NCBI GenBank assembly: GCA_024644405.1 | Contig: JAHELC010000011.1 | Location: forward strand, 1-59,076 | Direction: 5' to 3' | Length of the DNA: 59,076 nucleotides | From: Nitrospinaceae bacterium | GTDB taxonomy: Bacteria > Nitrospinota > Nitrospinia > Nitrospinales > Nitrospinaceae | Shown here: piece after piece, positions 8,661-18,536 of the stretch | How the letters are laid out: each line of letters opens with the position of its first letter | Position numbering within the stretch: the stretch's first letter is position 1 | The notes under the pieces: model-generated | Seen by the model: the letters and a program-made list of their open reading frames with translations, nothing else | The model's database searches: none | What the model was told of the DNA's origin: nothing | Translations under genes and position numbers: made by a program

Positions 8661-10544
8661 ATGAAAAAACACTTTTTGCTCCTGGTCCTTCTGCTGGGAT
8701 TCGTTTTACTTTATGCCCCTTCCTCCTTAGCGGAAAAAGCCTCACACGGGCTGTCTTTGTATGGCCCGCAGGACCTCAAATACAAACCCGGCGAACCCTA
8801 TCGTTACGGCAATCCCAAAGCACCCAAGGGAGGACACCTGGTCCTCAATGCCTTTGGAGCATTTACCAAGCTGAATCCCAATTCCTTAAAAGGGGTGGCA
8901 GGCGCCCTGATCAACCAACTGGTTTTTCAAACCCCGATGGACAGTTCGGCGGATGACGACGAACCTTTTTCCCAGTACGGCAACCTGGTGGAAAAAGCGG
9001 AGCTGGCCGATGACCGCCTGTCCCTGATTTATCATATCAACAAAAACGCAGAATTTTCCGATGGACATGCGGTCACGGCAGACGACTTTGTCTTTTCCTT
9101 TGATCTTCTCAAGGACCCCGAGTATCACCCGCTTTACAAACAGTACTTTGCTGCAATTAAAAGTGCGGAAAAGCTGGATACCCATCGCGTCAAATACACC
9201 TTCGCTTACTACAATCAGGAACTCCCGCTCATCACCGGTCAAATGCTGATTTTTCCCAAGCACATTTACGGTGAGAAAGGGAAAAAATTCGGATCGGATT
9301 TCGATACCAAGGCCGTGGGCAGTGGTCCGTATACCATTAAAAAATACGAGTTCGGTAAATACATCACCTACAAACGCAACCCTAAATGGTGGGGGAAAAA
9401 ACTGGCGATCAACAAAGGCCGTTACAATTTTGATGAAATCACCGTCAAGGTATACCTGGATCCGGTCGCCATGCGCGAAGCCTTCAAGGGCGGGGAATAC
9501 GATATGGATCTGGTCAGCAGTTCGCGCGACTGGGCATTGGACTATCAGGGTGACTTCGTCAAGAAGGGTTACTACCTGCGAAGGGAGATTCCCCACACTC
9601 GTGTATCCGGCATGCAGGGATTCGCCATGAATATGAGAAAACCCATATTCAAATCGCGCAAGGTGCGTGCCGCCATCTCCATGGTGATGGATTTCGACTG
9701 GAGCAACCGCAATCTTTTCTACAACCAGTACACGCGCAGTGATTGCTATTTCGACAACAACCCGGAATTAAAACCCCAGGGTCTGCCCCAGGGCGAGGTC
9801 AGGATGATGTTGCTGAACCTCAGAAAAAAACACGGCAAGGAGTTTGTTCCAAAAACGGTGTTCACCAAGCCGGTCGGCGCGCTGGGCCAGGGCATCCCCA
9901 TCGAAAAAAATATTTCGTTTGCCAATAAATTACTAAACTCGGAAGGATGGAAACGCGGGGCGGACGGATTTCGGAGAAAAAACAACAAAATTCTGCAGAT
10001 CGAATTCTTATACTTCAATCAACTCTGGGAACGCATCATCGAACCGTATAAGAATAATTTGAATAAGATTGGCGTTAAAATGAAATTCAAGAGGGTCCAG
10101 GCCGCTCAATATGAGGAACGGTTGCGCGAGTTTAAATATGACATGATCCTGGTTAGTTTTTTCGCCGGCCGCTCGCCCGGGAACGAGCAACGCAACATGT
10201 GGACCACCGAAGCAGTGAAAGTACCCGGTTCCCAAAACTATATTGGGATCCAGAATCCGGCCATCGACGAACTGGTCGATACCCTGGTCAAAGCCAAAAC
10301 AAGGCGCGAGCTGGTCAATACCGTGCAAGCCCTGGACCGCATTCTGACCCATCAGTTTTACGTGGTGCCGCACTGGTTTATCAGTTACGACCGGATTGTG
10401 TACTGGAACAAATTTTCGCATCCCGAGGTTCTGCCTTCCGCATCGAACCGTTTCAATCATTTTCTGGAGTGGTGGTGGTGGGATGAAGCCAAAGCCCACA
10501 AACTGCGAATGGCACGGGAAGCGGGTCTGCCGGTGACGGAGTGA
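8661..10544 (+). CDS. yejA: Extracellular solute-binding protein family 5, YejA-type
   Basis: A 627-residue periplasmic binding protein with a signal peptide (hydrophobic core, cleavage near LAEKA at about 24-25). The opening HGLSLYG, the YGNPKAPKGG motif and the SDGHAVTADDFVFSFDLL block are typical of SBP_bac_5 proteins of the YejA branch, which bind oligopeptides (in enterobacteria also microcin C). The AAAGG ribosome binding site precedes the ATG by about 8 nt. It heads a yejABEF-like set on the plus strand, with a 136-bp gap before yejB. The peptide specificity cannot be read from sequence. Confidence 0.9.
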   Translation: MKKHFLLLVLLLGFVLLYAPSSLAEKASHGLSLYGPQDLKYKPGEPYRYGNPKAPKGGHLVLNAFGAFTKLNPNSLKGVAGALINQLVFQTPMDSSADDDEPFSQYGNLVEKAELADDRLSLIYHINKNAEFSDGHAVTADDFVFSFDLLKDPEYHPLYKQYFAAIKSAEKLDTHRVKYTFAYYNQELPLITGQMLIFPKHIYGEKGKKFGSDFDTKAVGSGPYTIKKYEFGKYITYKRNPKWWGKKLAINKGRYNFDEITVKVYLDPVAMREAFKGGEYDMDLVSSSRDWALDYQGDFVKKGYYLRREIPHTRVSGMQGFAMNMRKPIFKSRKVRAAISMVMDFDWSNRNLFYNQYTRSDCYFDNNPELKPQGLPQGEVRMMLLNLRKKHGKEFVPKTVFTKPVGALGQGIPIEKNISFANKLLNSEGWKRGADGFRRKNNKILQIEFLYFNQLWERIIEPYKNNLNKIGVKMKFKRVQAAQYEERLREFKYDMILVSFFAGRSPGNEQRNMWTTEAVKVPGSQNYIGIQNPAIDELVDTLVKAKTRRELVNTVQALDRILTHQFYVVPHWFISYDRIVYWNKFSHPEVLPSASNRFNHFLEWWWWDEAKAHKLRMAREAGLPVTE

Positions 10545-10680
10545 ACCGGATGATTATCAATCCATTATTGTCCTAAGCGGTTTTAAGATTGAAATACTTC
10601 CAGAAAGAGTGATATTTACCCGAACGGCGCACCTGCAATCTGCCGGAATCCAGGATTTGTAAACCGATGCCGATAATTCT

Positions 10681-11823
10681 ATGACCACTTATATCATCCG
10701 CAGACTGCTGTTGATGTTTCCCACCCTGATCGGGATTCTTACGGTTACGTTTATTATCATCCAATTCGTTCCCGGCGGGCCGATCGATCAAATGAGAACC
10801 CTGCTTCGGGGGCACGAGGGGGTAACGGGCGAAGCCGGCGGCGGCTCTCAAATGGGAGCCATGAGTCTCAAGGCTCAGGAGATGGATCCCAAGTTTCTCG
10901 AAGCGCTAAAAAAAACCTATCACCTCGACCGGCCTCTCTGGGAACGCTATCTGCGCACCTTCGCCTGGTACTCGCCCAAGGATATGGAGCAGCCGTTCAC
11001 CGAACGATTTTTCAACCGGGACAACTGGGAGGGATTTCTGATATTCAAGTTCGGCCATTCGTTTTACCGCAACAAGTCAGTGCTGGAATTGATCAAGGAA
11101 AAACTGCCGGTCTCCGCCTCCCTCGGCATCATCAGTTTTTTTATGACCTATATCATCTGCATTGCCCTGGGCATCGCCAAGGCCGTGAGAAGCGATTCTC
11201 GTTTCGACACAGTCTCCAGCGTTATCGTGCTGATCGGTTACAGCACACCGGGTTTTGTTCTGGGATTACTGCTGATCGTATTCTTTGGGCCGGGGGACCG
11301 GGCCATCGCCCATCTCATACCTATCGCCGGTCTTACCTCGATGGGTATACCCGGATATGAAGATTGGAGTTTCTGGCAGAAATTCACCGATTACCTGCAT
11401 CACCTGATGGCACCGCTGATCTGTTACGTCATCGGCGGATTCGCAACGCTTACGATGTTGACCAAGAACGCGATCATCGAAGAAATGCGCAAACAATATG
11501 TACTCACCGCCCGCGCCAAGGGTTTGACCGAGAACACCATCCTCTACAAGCATATTCTGAAAAATTCACTGATCCCGCTCATTACCGGATTCCCCATCGC
11601 CTTTCTAACCATGTTTTTTTCCGGCTCATTGCTGATCGAACAGATTTTCACATTGGACGGCCTGGGCCTGTTGTCCTACCAGGCCGTGATCCAGAGGGAT
11701 TATCCGATTGTGCTGGGCAGTCTGTTTATTTTCACATTGTTATATCTGATTGGACAGTTGTTGACAGACATTTCTTACGTGATTATCGACCGCCGGATTT
11801 CATTTGAGGAATCGCAAGGATAG
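10681..11823 (+). CDS. yejB: ABC transporter permease, YejB-type
   Basis: A 380-residue inner-membrane permease of the DppB/OppB class. The N-terminal helix (YIIRRLLLMFPTLIGI) is followed by a periplasmic segment starting with FVPGGPIDQM, as in YejB. The EAA loop, which docks the ATPase, reads YVLTARAKGL...KHILKNSL. About six membrane segments are visible. A Gly/Ser stretch (GEAGGGSQMG) near residue 55 is a low-complexity insertion in the periplasmic loop. No ribosome binding site is seen in front of the ATG. It abuts yejE (stop and possible GTG start overlap by 1 nt). Confidence 0.92.
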   Translation: MTTYIIRRLLLMFPTLIGILTVTFIIIQFVPGGPIDQMRTLLRGHEGVTGEAGGGSQMGAMSLKAQEMDPKFLEALKKTYHLDRPLWERYLRTFAWYSPKDMEQPFTERFFNRDNWEGFLIFKFGHSFYRNKSVLELIKEKLPVSASLGIISFFMTYIICIALGIAKAVRSDSRFDTVSSVIVLIGYSTPGFVLGLLLIVFFGPGDRAIAHLIPIAGLTSMGIPGYEDWSFWQKFTDYLHHLMAPLICYVIGGFATLTMLTKNAIIEEMRKQYVLTARAKGLTENTILYKHILKNSLIPLITGFPIAFLTMFFSGSLLIEQIFTLDGLGLLSYQAVIQRDYPIVLGSLFIFTLLYLIGQLLTDISYVIIDRRISFEESQG

Positions 11824-11828
11824 TGGCA

Positions 11829-13136
11829 ATGAAACTGAATCGGGATCTTAAAGTCAAATTTCAAAAATTCAACAGCGACAAACGTGCGCGCTACAGCCTG
11901 ATCGCCCTGATGGCGGTTTTTTTTCTCACCCTGCCCGCCGAGTTTTTGTGTAACGTCCGCCCCCTCCTGCTGGTCGTCGACGGCAAACCGTATTTCCCGA
12001 TACTGCTCACCTACAGCGAGCAGGATTTCGACGGCCCCCTCTCCTCGGAACCCGATTACAAGTCGGAACGATTTCAAAGGATACTCAAGGGGGAACCGCC
12101 GGACGCCTCAACCGATACCGGCTTGAGCGAATTTGAGAAAAGAAATAGTGGGGGTCTCTCTCTGAGCCTGGAGGACTTTGAAGAAGGAGAAGATGAAGTT
12201 TTATATGCGCCTCTGACTATGACCCTGGACGATTTTGAAGAAGATGATTCCAAAACATCGGTCCCGGAAAATAAAAAAGAAGTCATCCCAGAGGTCCCTG
12301 CTATACCTTTAAAGACCCATGACTACTGGATGCTCTGGCCTCCGGTGCGTTATGACTACCAATACATCCCAAGCTACAGCGAAACCGGCCGGGTTGCCCT
12401 GGCGGCACCTTACGAAACGTCTTCTGCCGATAAAAAGAGAATCATTCCCTCCTCCTGGCAGGACGGGCATTATCTGGGCACCGACGATCGCGGCCGGGAC
12501 GTGCTGGCGCGTTTGATTTACGGGTTTCGCATTTCAATGATTTTCGGATTGTCCCTGGCGGTAACCGGAACGCTTCTGGGATGTCTGCTGGGTGGCATTC
12601 AGGGATTTTTCGGGGGATGGATCGATTTGGTCGGGCAACGATTGACTGAAATCTGGGGTTCCATCCCGCGTCTTTATATTCTCATTATACTGAGCGCCAT
12701 GCTGTCTCCTTCCATCCTGCTCCTGTTTGCAATTCTGAACCTGACTGCGTGGCTGGGAATGGCCGCTTACATCCGGGCTGAATTTTTAAAGGGACGCGGT
12801 CTCGAATACGTCAAAGCGGCTAAAGCCCTGGGGGTTTCCAGTTTCCGAATCATGGGGAAACACATCCTGCCCAATTCGCTGACACCGGTCATCACATTCT
12901 TTCCATTTGAGGTGACGGCAGGCATTCTGGCTTTAGTGAGTCTCGATTTTCTGAACCTCGGCGTTCCCAGTCCCGCACCAAGCATCGGTGAACTGTTGTC
13001 GCAGGGCAAAACCAATCTGCAGGCCATCTGGATATTAATTCCCACCTTTGTAGTGCTGACCGGGGCGCTCACATTGTTGACTTTTGTCGGCGACGGCATC
13101 CGCAACGCTTTTGACCCCAGAAAGGCGGCCAACTGA
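11829..13136 (+). CDS. yejE: ABC transporter permease, YejE-type with acidic insertion
   Basis: A 435-residue permease of the DppC/OppC class. The YejE hallmarks are clear: FLCNVRPLLLVVDGKPYFPI at the first membrane segment, LGTDDRGRDVLARLIYG, and the EAA loop EYVKAAKALGVSS...HILPNSLTP. It is about 95 residues longer than E. coli YejE (341 aa). The excess is an acidic, low-complexity insertion at about residues 88-163 between the ADYxS-type segment and the WMLWPPVRY segment. It holds two similar units, LSLEDFEEGED and MTLDDFEEDDS. The start ATG at 11829 has AAGGA 8 nt upstream; a GTG at 11823 is the alternative. The insertion should lie in the periplasm, given the family topology. Confidence 0.9.
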   Translation: MKLNRDLKVKFQKFNSDKRARYSLIALMAVFFLTLPAEFLCNVRPLLLVVDGKPYFPILLTYSEQDFDGPLSSEPDYKSERFQRILKGEPPDASTDTGLSEFEKRNSGGLSLSLEDFEEGEDEVLYAPLTMTLDDFEEDDSKTSVPENKKEVIPEVPAIPLKTHDYWMLWPPVRYDYQYIPSYSETGRVALAAPYETSSADKKRIIPSSWQDGHYLGTDDRGRDVLARLIYGFRISMIFGLSLAVTGTLLGCLLGGIQGFFGGWIDLVGQRLTEIWGSIPRLYILIILSAMLSPSILLLFAILNLTAWLGMAAYIRAEFLKGRGLEYVKAAKALGVSSFRIMGKHILPNSLTPVITFFPFEVTAGILALVSLDFLNLGVPSPAPSIGELLSQGKTNLQAIWILIPTFVVLTGALTLLTFVGDGIRNAFDPRKAAN

Positions 13137-15146
13137 ATGTTGCTCGAAGTCGACAATCTGAAAACCTATTTCCGGGTGGGCCTGACGCAGGTGGCGCAGG
13201 CGGTGGACGGCGTTTCCTTTCAATTGGACCAGGGTAAAACCCTTGCTCTCGTAGGCGAATCGGGTTCCGGCAAATCACAAACCGCCTTTTCCCTCATCCG
13301 CCTGATTGCTGAAAACGGATATCACCCCTCCGGCAAGATCCTGTTCGACCGGGAAAACCTGTCCGAAAAATCGGAAGAAGAGATGCGCCAAATACGTGGC
13401 AACGATATTGCCATGATCTTCCAGGAACCGATGACTTCACTCAACCCTCTGTACCCGATCGGCAATCAGCTGGAGGAACCACTTCGCATGCACCGCAAGT
13501 TGCAAAAAGGACCCGCACGCCGGCGAGCGATCGAGCTGCTGGAACATGTCGGTATCCCCGACCCCCACAAGCGCATCGACAATTATCCTCATGAACTATC
13601 CGGGGGCATGAAGCAGAGGGTGATGATCGCCATGGCGCTGGCCTGCGAACCCAAGCTGCTGATCGCTGATGAACCGACGACGGCACTGGATGTGACGATT
13701 CAAGCCCAGGTCTTGCGGTTGATGGCGGATTTGCAAAAAGAAACAAGCATGGCGATCCTGCTCATCACGCACGATATGGGAATTGTCAACCAGATGGCGG
13801 ACGATGTCTGTGTCATGTATGCCGGACGCATCGTGGAGCACGGCAGCCGTGAACAGGTTTTCAATCATATGATGCATCCTTATACGCGGCGGCTGTTTGA
13901 ATCCATTCCCAAACCCGGCGATGAATCGTATGAACTGAAAACCATCCCGGGACTGGTACCGCCGGCAACCGATTACGGGGAAGGATGCCTGTTTGCCGAC
14001 CGATGCTCGCACACCATGGATGTATGCCGTCAACACGACAGCAATATATACAAGGTAGGTCAGGGCCATACCGTCCGCTGTCATTTGTTTGAAGAGGGCG
14101 CCAGTCCAACCGCCTTACAGGAAGAACCTAGAATTCCAGCTCCCAAAAAACAGATGGGACACGAGCCTTTGGTCACCGTTGAGGCTTTAAAAACCTGGTT
14201 CCCGGTGCGCAAAGGCGTGTTTCGAAGAATCGCCAACCATGTCAAGGCCGTCGATCACGTGGACCTGGAACTGATCAAGGGATCCACGGTCGCCCTGGTA
14301 GGGGAATCCGGGTGCGGCAAAACCACATTGGGGGAATCGATACTGCGACTGAACCGGGAGGTTCAGGGTATAGTCCGGTTTCAACAAACCAACGTGATGC
14401 GTTTATCATCCAACCAGCTCAAGCAAATCCGTCGACACATGCAAATCATATTTCAGGATCCCTTCGGTTCCCTGTCGCCGCGACTGCGGGTTCGGGAAAT
14501 CATTGGGGAAGGCCTGCAGGTTCATTTCCCGGAACTGAATCCGGATGAAACCCAGGAAAAAATTTCCAAGGCGCTGAGCGAAGTCGGGATGGACCCTTCC
14601 GTTGCCGAGCGATACCCGCATGAGTTTTCCGGAGGTCAGCGGCAACGTATCAGCATCGCCCGGGCATTGATTCTGGAACCCGAGTTTCTGGTGCTGGACG
14701 AACCGACCAGCGCGCTGGATGTTTCTGTGCAGGCACAGGTGCTCAACCTGTTGAGGGAGCTGCAGGCCCGGCACAATCTGACCTACCTGTTCATCACCCA
14801 CAATCTGAATGTGGTGCAATATATTGCCGATGAAGTGGCCATCATGTATCTCGGGCGCATTGTGGAATATGCGACGGCGAAGGAACTGTTCAAAAACCCG
14901 AAGCACCCGTATACCCAATCCCTGCTCAAAGCGGTACCCTCGCTGGGAGAACGCAAACCGTTTGAAACGGTGGTGGGTGATGTGCCGTCGCCGCTCGACC
15001 CCCCTGCGGGATGTCATTTTCATCCGCGGTGTCCCATCTACCGGAACGAGCCGGAAGGATCGCCTCTACGAAAAAAATGCCGGGCGGAGTACCCGGAAAA
15101 GAAAGCCGCCGGCAATGCTTTTGTCAGGTGTCATGCTGTGGAATAG
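13137..15146 (+). CDS. yejF: Dual-ATPase ABC transporter subunit, YejF-type
   Basis: A 669-residue protein with two fused OppD/OppF-type ATPase domains. The first has Walker A GESGSGKS, signature LSGGM and a DEPTTALD Walker B region. The second, after a linker at about residues 330-345, has [13 protein letters not shown] and DEPTSALD. Each half ends in the oligopeptide C-terminal extension with Cys motifs ([15 protein letters not shown]). It energises the YejBE channel. The start ATG directly follows the yejE stop (TGAATG), pointing to translational coupling. It completes the importer set. Confidence 0.94.
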   Translation: MLLEVDNLKTYFRVGLTQVAQAVDGVSFQLDQGKTLALVGESGSGKSQTAFSLIRLIAENGYHPSGKILFDRENLSEKSEEEMRQIRGNDIAMIFQEPMTSLNPLYPIGNQLEEPLRMHRKLQKGPARRRAIELLEHVGIPDPHKRIDNYPHELSGGMKQRVMIAMALACEPKLLIADEPTTALDVTIQAQVLRLMADLQKETSMAILLITHDMGIVNQMADDVCVMYAGRIVEHGSREQVFNHMMHPYTRRLFESIPKPGDESYELKTIPGLVPPATDYGEGCLFADRCSHTMDVCRQHDSNIYKVGQGHTVRCHLFEEGASPTALQEEPRIPAPKKQMGHEPLVTVEALKTWFPVRKGVFRRIANHVKAVDHVDLELIKGSTVALVGESGCGKTTLGESILRLNREVQGIVRFQQTNVMRLSSNQLKQIRRHMQIIFQDPFGSLSPRLRVREIIGEGLQVHFPELNPDETQEKISKALSEVGMDPSVAERYPHEFSGGQRQRISIARALILEPEFLVLDEPTSALDVSVQAQVLNLLRELQARHNLTYLFITHNLNVVQYIADEVAIMYLGRIVEYATAKELFKNPKHPYTQSLLKAVPSLGERKPFETVVGDVPSPLDPPAGCHFHPRCPIYRNEPEGSPLRKKCRAEYPEKKAAGNAFVRCHAVE

Positions 15147-15175
15147 TCATACAATTCTAGTAACGCGGAGAGGGT

Positions 15176-15268
15176 TCAGTCGGCCTTATGACTGCTTATC
15201 AGGTAGAAGAGCAGCGTGAAAGCGGCGAGAAATCCCAAGGCGATAAAAATAAGACACTGTAAACTCAT
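15176..15268 (-). CDS. Small single-span membrane peptide, 30 aa
   Basis: A short frame on the minus strand encodes 30 residues: MSLQCLIFIALG, a hydrophobic run to about residue 25 (AAFTLLFYLI), then SSHKAD. It has an excellent Shine-Dalgarno sequence, AGAGGAGTG, placed 3-5 nt before the ATG at 15268. The product would be a single transmembrane helix with a short polar tail, the size of bacterial small membrane regulators or respiratory accessory subunits (CydX- or CcoS-sized), though I see no family signature. It sits alone between yejF and proline dehydrogenase. Existence is supported by the ribosome binding site and the helix-like composition only. Confidence 0.55.
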   Translation of the reverse strand: MSLQCLIFIALGFLAAFTLLFYLISSHKAD

Positions 15269-15360
15269 AACACTCCTCTAAACGGAAAAATCCAAGGGGA
15301 AAGTCTATACCATCCCGGTAAACCAATCCAAGGTAAAATATCCGGTGGTAATCTAAACTT

Positions 15361-15389
15361 TTGCCCCATCCTTCCGAATCGTATATATT
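15361..15389 (+). promoter_or_regulatory. Candidate promoter for proline dehydrogenase
   Basis: TTGCCC (15361-15366), a 17-bp spacer and TATATT (15384-15389) lie about 100 bp before the proline dehydrogenase start. The surrounding AT-rich run (to about 15395) supports a promoter, but the -35 matches consensus at only four positions. Confidence 0.35.
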
Positions 15390-15488
15390 ATATAAGTATC
15401 AGAATTTTATTAGGTTTTTCGCCATTGTACCATGTCTTTCAGGCTCAGGAACGGGTCGCCTGCACACCATTGTCCGGGATCATACACG

Positions 15489-16355
15489 ATGCGTATTCTC
15501 TATCCATTCGCCAAACGGTTTATCGCCGGAGAAGATCGGGCAACAGCGCTCAAGAATATCAAATCCCTGTACGATCAGGGGTTCCTCTGCACGGTGGATG
15601 TCCTGGGTGAAAGCGTGCACACCGAGGACCAGGCAACCGCGGCGAAAAACGAATACCTGGCTCTGCTGAAGGACATCGAAACCTATCATCGTCCCGTCGA
15701 CATTTCGGCCAAGGTCAGCGCGCTGGGCATGGACATCAGCTATGATTTCTGCAAAAAAAACGTGGAGGAACTGATTGACGCGGTGCAACATCACACCATC
15801 CGTTTTGACATGGAAGGTTCGGATTTAACCGAACGAACCCTGAAGTTGGGCCTCGAACTTCAGAAGTCCCATCCGAATCTGGGTGTGGTTCTGCAGGCCT
15901 ATTTACGCCGAACCCATCAGGACATTCAATCGGTCATCGAGCAAGGAGTTTCCACCCGGCTGTGCAAGGGGGCCTACAAGGAGTCGGAGACCATCGCTTA
16001 TCAATCGATGGACGAAATCCGTGAAAACTTTTTACAGCAGGCTTGCCGCCTTTTGAAAGAAGGAAACCTGCCCGCCATAGCCACCCACGACGAAATCCTG
16101 ATCGAGCAAATCAGCGAATTCATCGAAAGGGAAAACATACCCCGTGATTCCTTCTATTTTGAATTGCTTTATGGAGTGCGGCGGGATATCCAACAGGCGC
16201 TTCTGAACAAGGGATATCAGGTGCGAATCTATGTTCCCTACGGCCAAGCCTGGCTTCCTTACACCTTGAGACGGCTGGCGGAAAGAAAAGAGAATATTAT
16301 TTTTGTCGTAAAAAACCTCATCAAGGAAACCCTGGGCTTGAGCAAAATCAAATAG
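15489..16355 (+). CDS. Proline dehydrogenase (monofunctional PRODH)
   Basis: A 288-residue FAD-dependent proline dehydrogenase, which oxidises L-proline to pyrroline-5-carboxylate. The beta/alpha-barrel motifs are seen: DVLGESV, VDISAKVSALG, IRFDMEGSD, VLQAYLRRT, RLCKGAYKE, ATHDE, FELLYGVR and the closing YVPYGQAWLPYTLRRLAER, which holds the proline-carboxylate arginines. The longest frame begins at 15432, but the ATG at 15489 (MRILYPFAKRF) fits the family start better and has GGGA upstream. It lacks the P5C dehydrogenase half of PutA, and no separate P5C dehydrogenase is in the window. The next gene, a glycosyltransferase, starts 30 bp downstream. Confidence 0.93.
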   Translation: MRILYPFAKRFIAGEDRATALKNIKSLYDQGFLCTVDVLGESVHTEDQATAAKNEYLALLKDIETYHRPVDISAKVSALGMDISYDFCKKNVEELIDAVQHHTIRFDMEGSDLTERTLKLGLELQKSHPNLGVVLQAYLRRTHQDIQSVIEQGVSTRLCKGAYKESETIAYQSMDEIRENFLQQACRLLKEGNLPAIATHDEILIEQISEFIERENIPRDSFYFELLYGVRRDIQQALLNKGYQVRIYVPYGQAWLPYTLRRLAERKENIIFVVKNLIKETLGLSKIK

Positions 16356-16385
16356 CCCTCGACTACACGGCGTCCACCCGTAACC

Positions 16386-17525
16386 ATGACACTCAAAGTA
16401 TTGACCATTTACTACAAGCACCGGCGGGGTGGATTCTGCAAACGATTCCGCCTGAAGATCGAGACTTATCTGAAGGCAGGCTGGCAGGTGCACTACATCG
16501 CGGTGGAGCCTTACCCCTATCAGGACGAAAACCTGATTCCTCATATACTCCCCTGCCCTTTTCACAAGCATTCGGGAGTATTCTTCTGGGTCTGGTTTTT
16601 CGTCATGGCGCCCCTGCATGCGCTGGTTTTAGGGCTACGCCACAAATTTCATCTTATCTCTGCAGCCACTCCGGTTTATGCCTGGATCAGTGGACCGGTT
16701 AAGTGGTTGCGCAAAATCCCCATGGTGACTCTTTTATGGACCAAGCCCCAGTTCACCACCGATTGCCATGAGGACTACCAATCCCTCAACAAACTGGAGA
16801 ATGTGCTGGAGCGATGGGGGGTCCGGTGGTCCGACCGGATGATCGCCAATTCCGAGGCCTGCCGCACCGCCTGGATTCAACGCTACCGGCTGGAGGCCGA
16901 AAAGGTTGAGGTCCATCCGAATCATGTCGATCTCCTCTCATTCAAAAAGGAAGAGCAACGCCAAAAACTGATCCAGCAATTGAAACTGGCGGAGGATGCT
17001 TTCATCATCGTTAGTACCAGTATTTTTGAACCGCATAAAAACCTGGAATTTTTGATCGCCGCGTTTTCCCATGTGGATTCCGAACGGGCGGTTTTGGTGT
17101 TGATCGGAGCCGGCGAGCAACGCACGCACCTGAAAAAGGTCGCACGGGCATTAGGCATTGCAGAGCGTGTGATATTCACCGGGTGGAGGGAGAATGCGCG
17201 GGAACTGCTCCAGGGATCGGATTTGTTTGTGTTCCCCTCTTTGCGGGAAGGGATGTCCGAAGCACTTTTGGAAGCTACCACCTGCAAGATGCCTTGCCTG
17301 GTGAGCGCCATCCCTGAAAACATGGAAGTGATCCGCAATCCCGAGCAACACTTCAGCCCTCATGAAACGCACGAGCTGATCCAGAAAATAAACCGCTGTA
17401 TTGCGGACAAAAAATACTATACCGATTTACAAAAGCAAACTGAAGTGGAAGGTCACCGGTATAATTTTGATTGGGGTAAAGGCTGGATGGAGCACATCCA
17501 GCAGATGATAAATCCCGGTAGTTAA
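16386..17525 (+). CDS. Glycosyltransferase family 4
   Basis: A 379-residue GT-B enzyme. The C-terminal domain has the Rossmann strand FIIVSTSIFEPHKN, the GAGEQR strand, FTGWRENARELL and the nucleotide-sugar motif FPSLREGMSEALLEA, typical of GT4 retaining transferases. The N-terminal half contains an amphipathic/hydrophobic region (FFWVWFFVMAPLHALVLGL) suggesting membrane association. Acceptor and sugar are unknown; cell-envelope glycan is likely. No ribosome binding site is obvious. Its TAA shares bases with the stop codon of convergent lipA (TTAA at 17522-17525). Confidence 0.87.
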   Translation: MTLKVLTIYYKHRRGGFCKRFRLKIETYLKAGWQVHYIAVEPYPYQDENLIPHILPCPFHKHSGVFFWVWFFVMAPLHALVLGLRHKFHLISAATPVYAWISGPVKWLRKIPMVTLLWTKPQFTTDCHEDYQSLNKLENVLERWGVRWSDRMIANSEACRTAWIQRYRLEAEKVEVHPNHVDLLSFKKEEQRQKLIQQLKLAEDAFIIVSTSIFEPHKNLEFLIAAFSHVDSERAVLVLIGAGEQRTHLKKVARALGIAERVIFTGWRENARELLQGSDLFVFPSLREGMSEALLEATTCKMPCLVSAIPENMEVIRNPEQHFSPHETHELIQKINRCIADKKYYTDLQKQTEVEGHRYNFDWGKGWMEHIQQMINPGS

Positions 17526-18415
17526 ATTATTCCCGCAGCACCGGCTTGTTGGTCCGCCTGGAACGAACTGCGAACCAATGGACCGGATTCCACATGATCA
17601 AATCCCATGTGTTCGCCGATCAGCTTGTATTCGGAAAAAACATCCGGATGGACATATTCCCTGACTTCGAGATGGGATCGTGAGGGCTGAAGGTACTGAC
17701 CGAGGGACAACACCCGGCAACCCGCTTCCCGGAGATCCGTCATGGTTTGAACCACTTCCTGCCGGGTTTCGCCATGACCCAGCATCATACTGCTTTTGGT
17801 AATCATTCCAAATTGTCGGGCCGCCACGGACAGGGCTTTCAGGGACCAATCATAACGGCATTGGGGGCGGACACGTTTCTGCAGCGATTCCACCGTCTCG
17901 ATATTGTGCGCATACACATCGGGTTGAGCGAGACATACCGTTTCTATTAACGATACCTCGGCCTTGAAATCCGGCACCAGAGCCTCTACACCCAGGTCAG
18001 GGCACAGTTCACGAATCTGCCGAAGGGTTTCGGCCCAGTGGCTGGCTCCCGCGTCCGGCAGATCGTCCCGATCCACAGAAGTGACGACAACATAATTCAA
18101 ATTCAAATGTGAAAGCATTTCAGCGACATGCCGGGGCTCATTGTCATCGGGAGGCAACATCTGACCGGAGGGAACATCGCAAAACCGGCAGGCGCGCGAA
18201 CAATGATCACCCAGGATCATCAAGGTCAACGTTCCATTACCCCAACATTCACCAATATTGGGACAAGATGCGGATTCGCATACGGTATGCAGTTGATACT
18301 TTCGAACCAAAGAGCGCAAGTCAAAAAATTTTTCGCCGGACGGTAAAGACGTTTTCAACCAGGCGGGGAGACGACTGCGTGTATTAAGGGAGATCGTGGA
18401 CTTCTTCAACACCAT
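17522..18415 (-). CDS. lipA: Lipoyl synthase
   Basis: A 297-residue radical SAM enzyme that inserts two sulfurs into octanoyl groups on lipoyl domains. Both cluster motifs are present: the auxiliary-cluster CESASCPNIGEC and the radical SAM CSRACRFCDV. The RSSFQAD-type C-terminal motif (LVRSSFQADQ), with the serine ligand of the auxiliary cluster, is also there. The ATG at 18415 is preceded by AGGAAA. No lipB or lipoylated complex subunit is nearby. It is divergent from lptF. Confidence 0.97.
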   Translation of the reverse strand: MVLKKSTISLNTRSRLPAWLKTSLPSGEKFFDLRSLVRKYQLHTVCESASCPNIGECWGNGTLTLMILGDHCSRACRFCDVPSGQMLPPDDNEPRHVAEMLSHLNLNYVVVTSVDRDDLPDAGASHWAETLRQIRELCPDLGVEALVPDFKAEVSLIETVCLAQPDVYAHNIETVESLQKRVRPQCRYDWSLKALSVAARQFGMITKSSMMLGHGETRQEVVQTMTDLREAGCRVLSLGQYLQPSRSHLEVREYVHPDVFSEYKLIGEHMGFDHVESGPLVRSSFQADQQAGAAGII

Positions 18416-18420
18416 TTTCC

Positions 18421-18450
18421 TGAACAGAGTCGGTGGATAAATAGTATAAT
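18421..18450 (+). promoter_or_regulatory. Candidate promoter for lptF
   Basis: TGAACA (18421-18426), an 18-bp spacer and a perfect TATAAT (18445-18450) lie about 90 bp upstream of lptF. The -10 is strong and the -35 is weak. Transcripts from here would include the hairpin at 18480-18509. Confidence 0.4.
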
Positions 18451-18479
18451 GATGTGATAAACCGTCTCGAGAGACTTAA

Positions 18480-18509
18480 GGACTTCCGCCCAGGGAAACG
18501 CGGAGGTCC
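18480..18509 (+). promoter_or_regulatory. 5' leader hairpin before lptF
   Basis: GGACTTCCGC (18480-18489) pairs with GCGGAGGTCC (18500-18509) around a 10-nt loop, giving a 10-bp stem with one G-U pair in RNA. The 3' arm contains GGAGG. No U-tract follows, so it is not a normal terminator. It could control mRNA stability or translation of lptF (ATG at 18537). Structure is seen; role is inferred. Confidence 0.4.
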
Positions 18510-18536
18510 CAACTACCGGGGATTCTACCAGCATTC

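Noticed and set aside
15405-15488. Longer start of proline dehydrogenase at 15432
   Set aside because: The extra residues have no family counterpart, and the ATG at 15489 begins the conserved N-terminus with an upstream GGGA.
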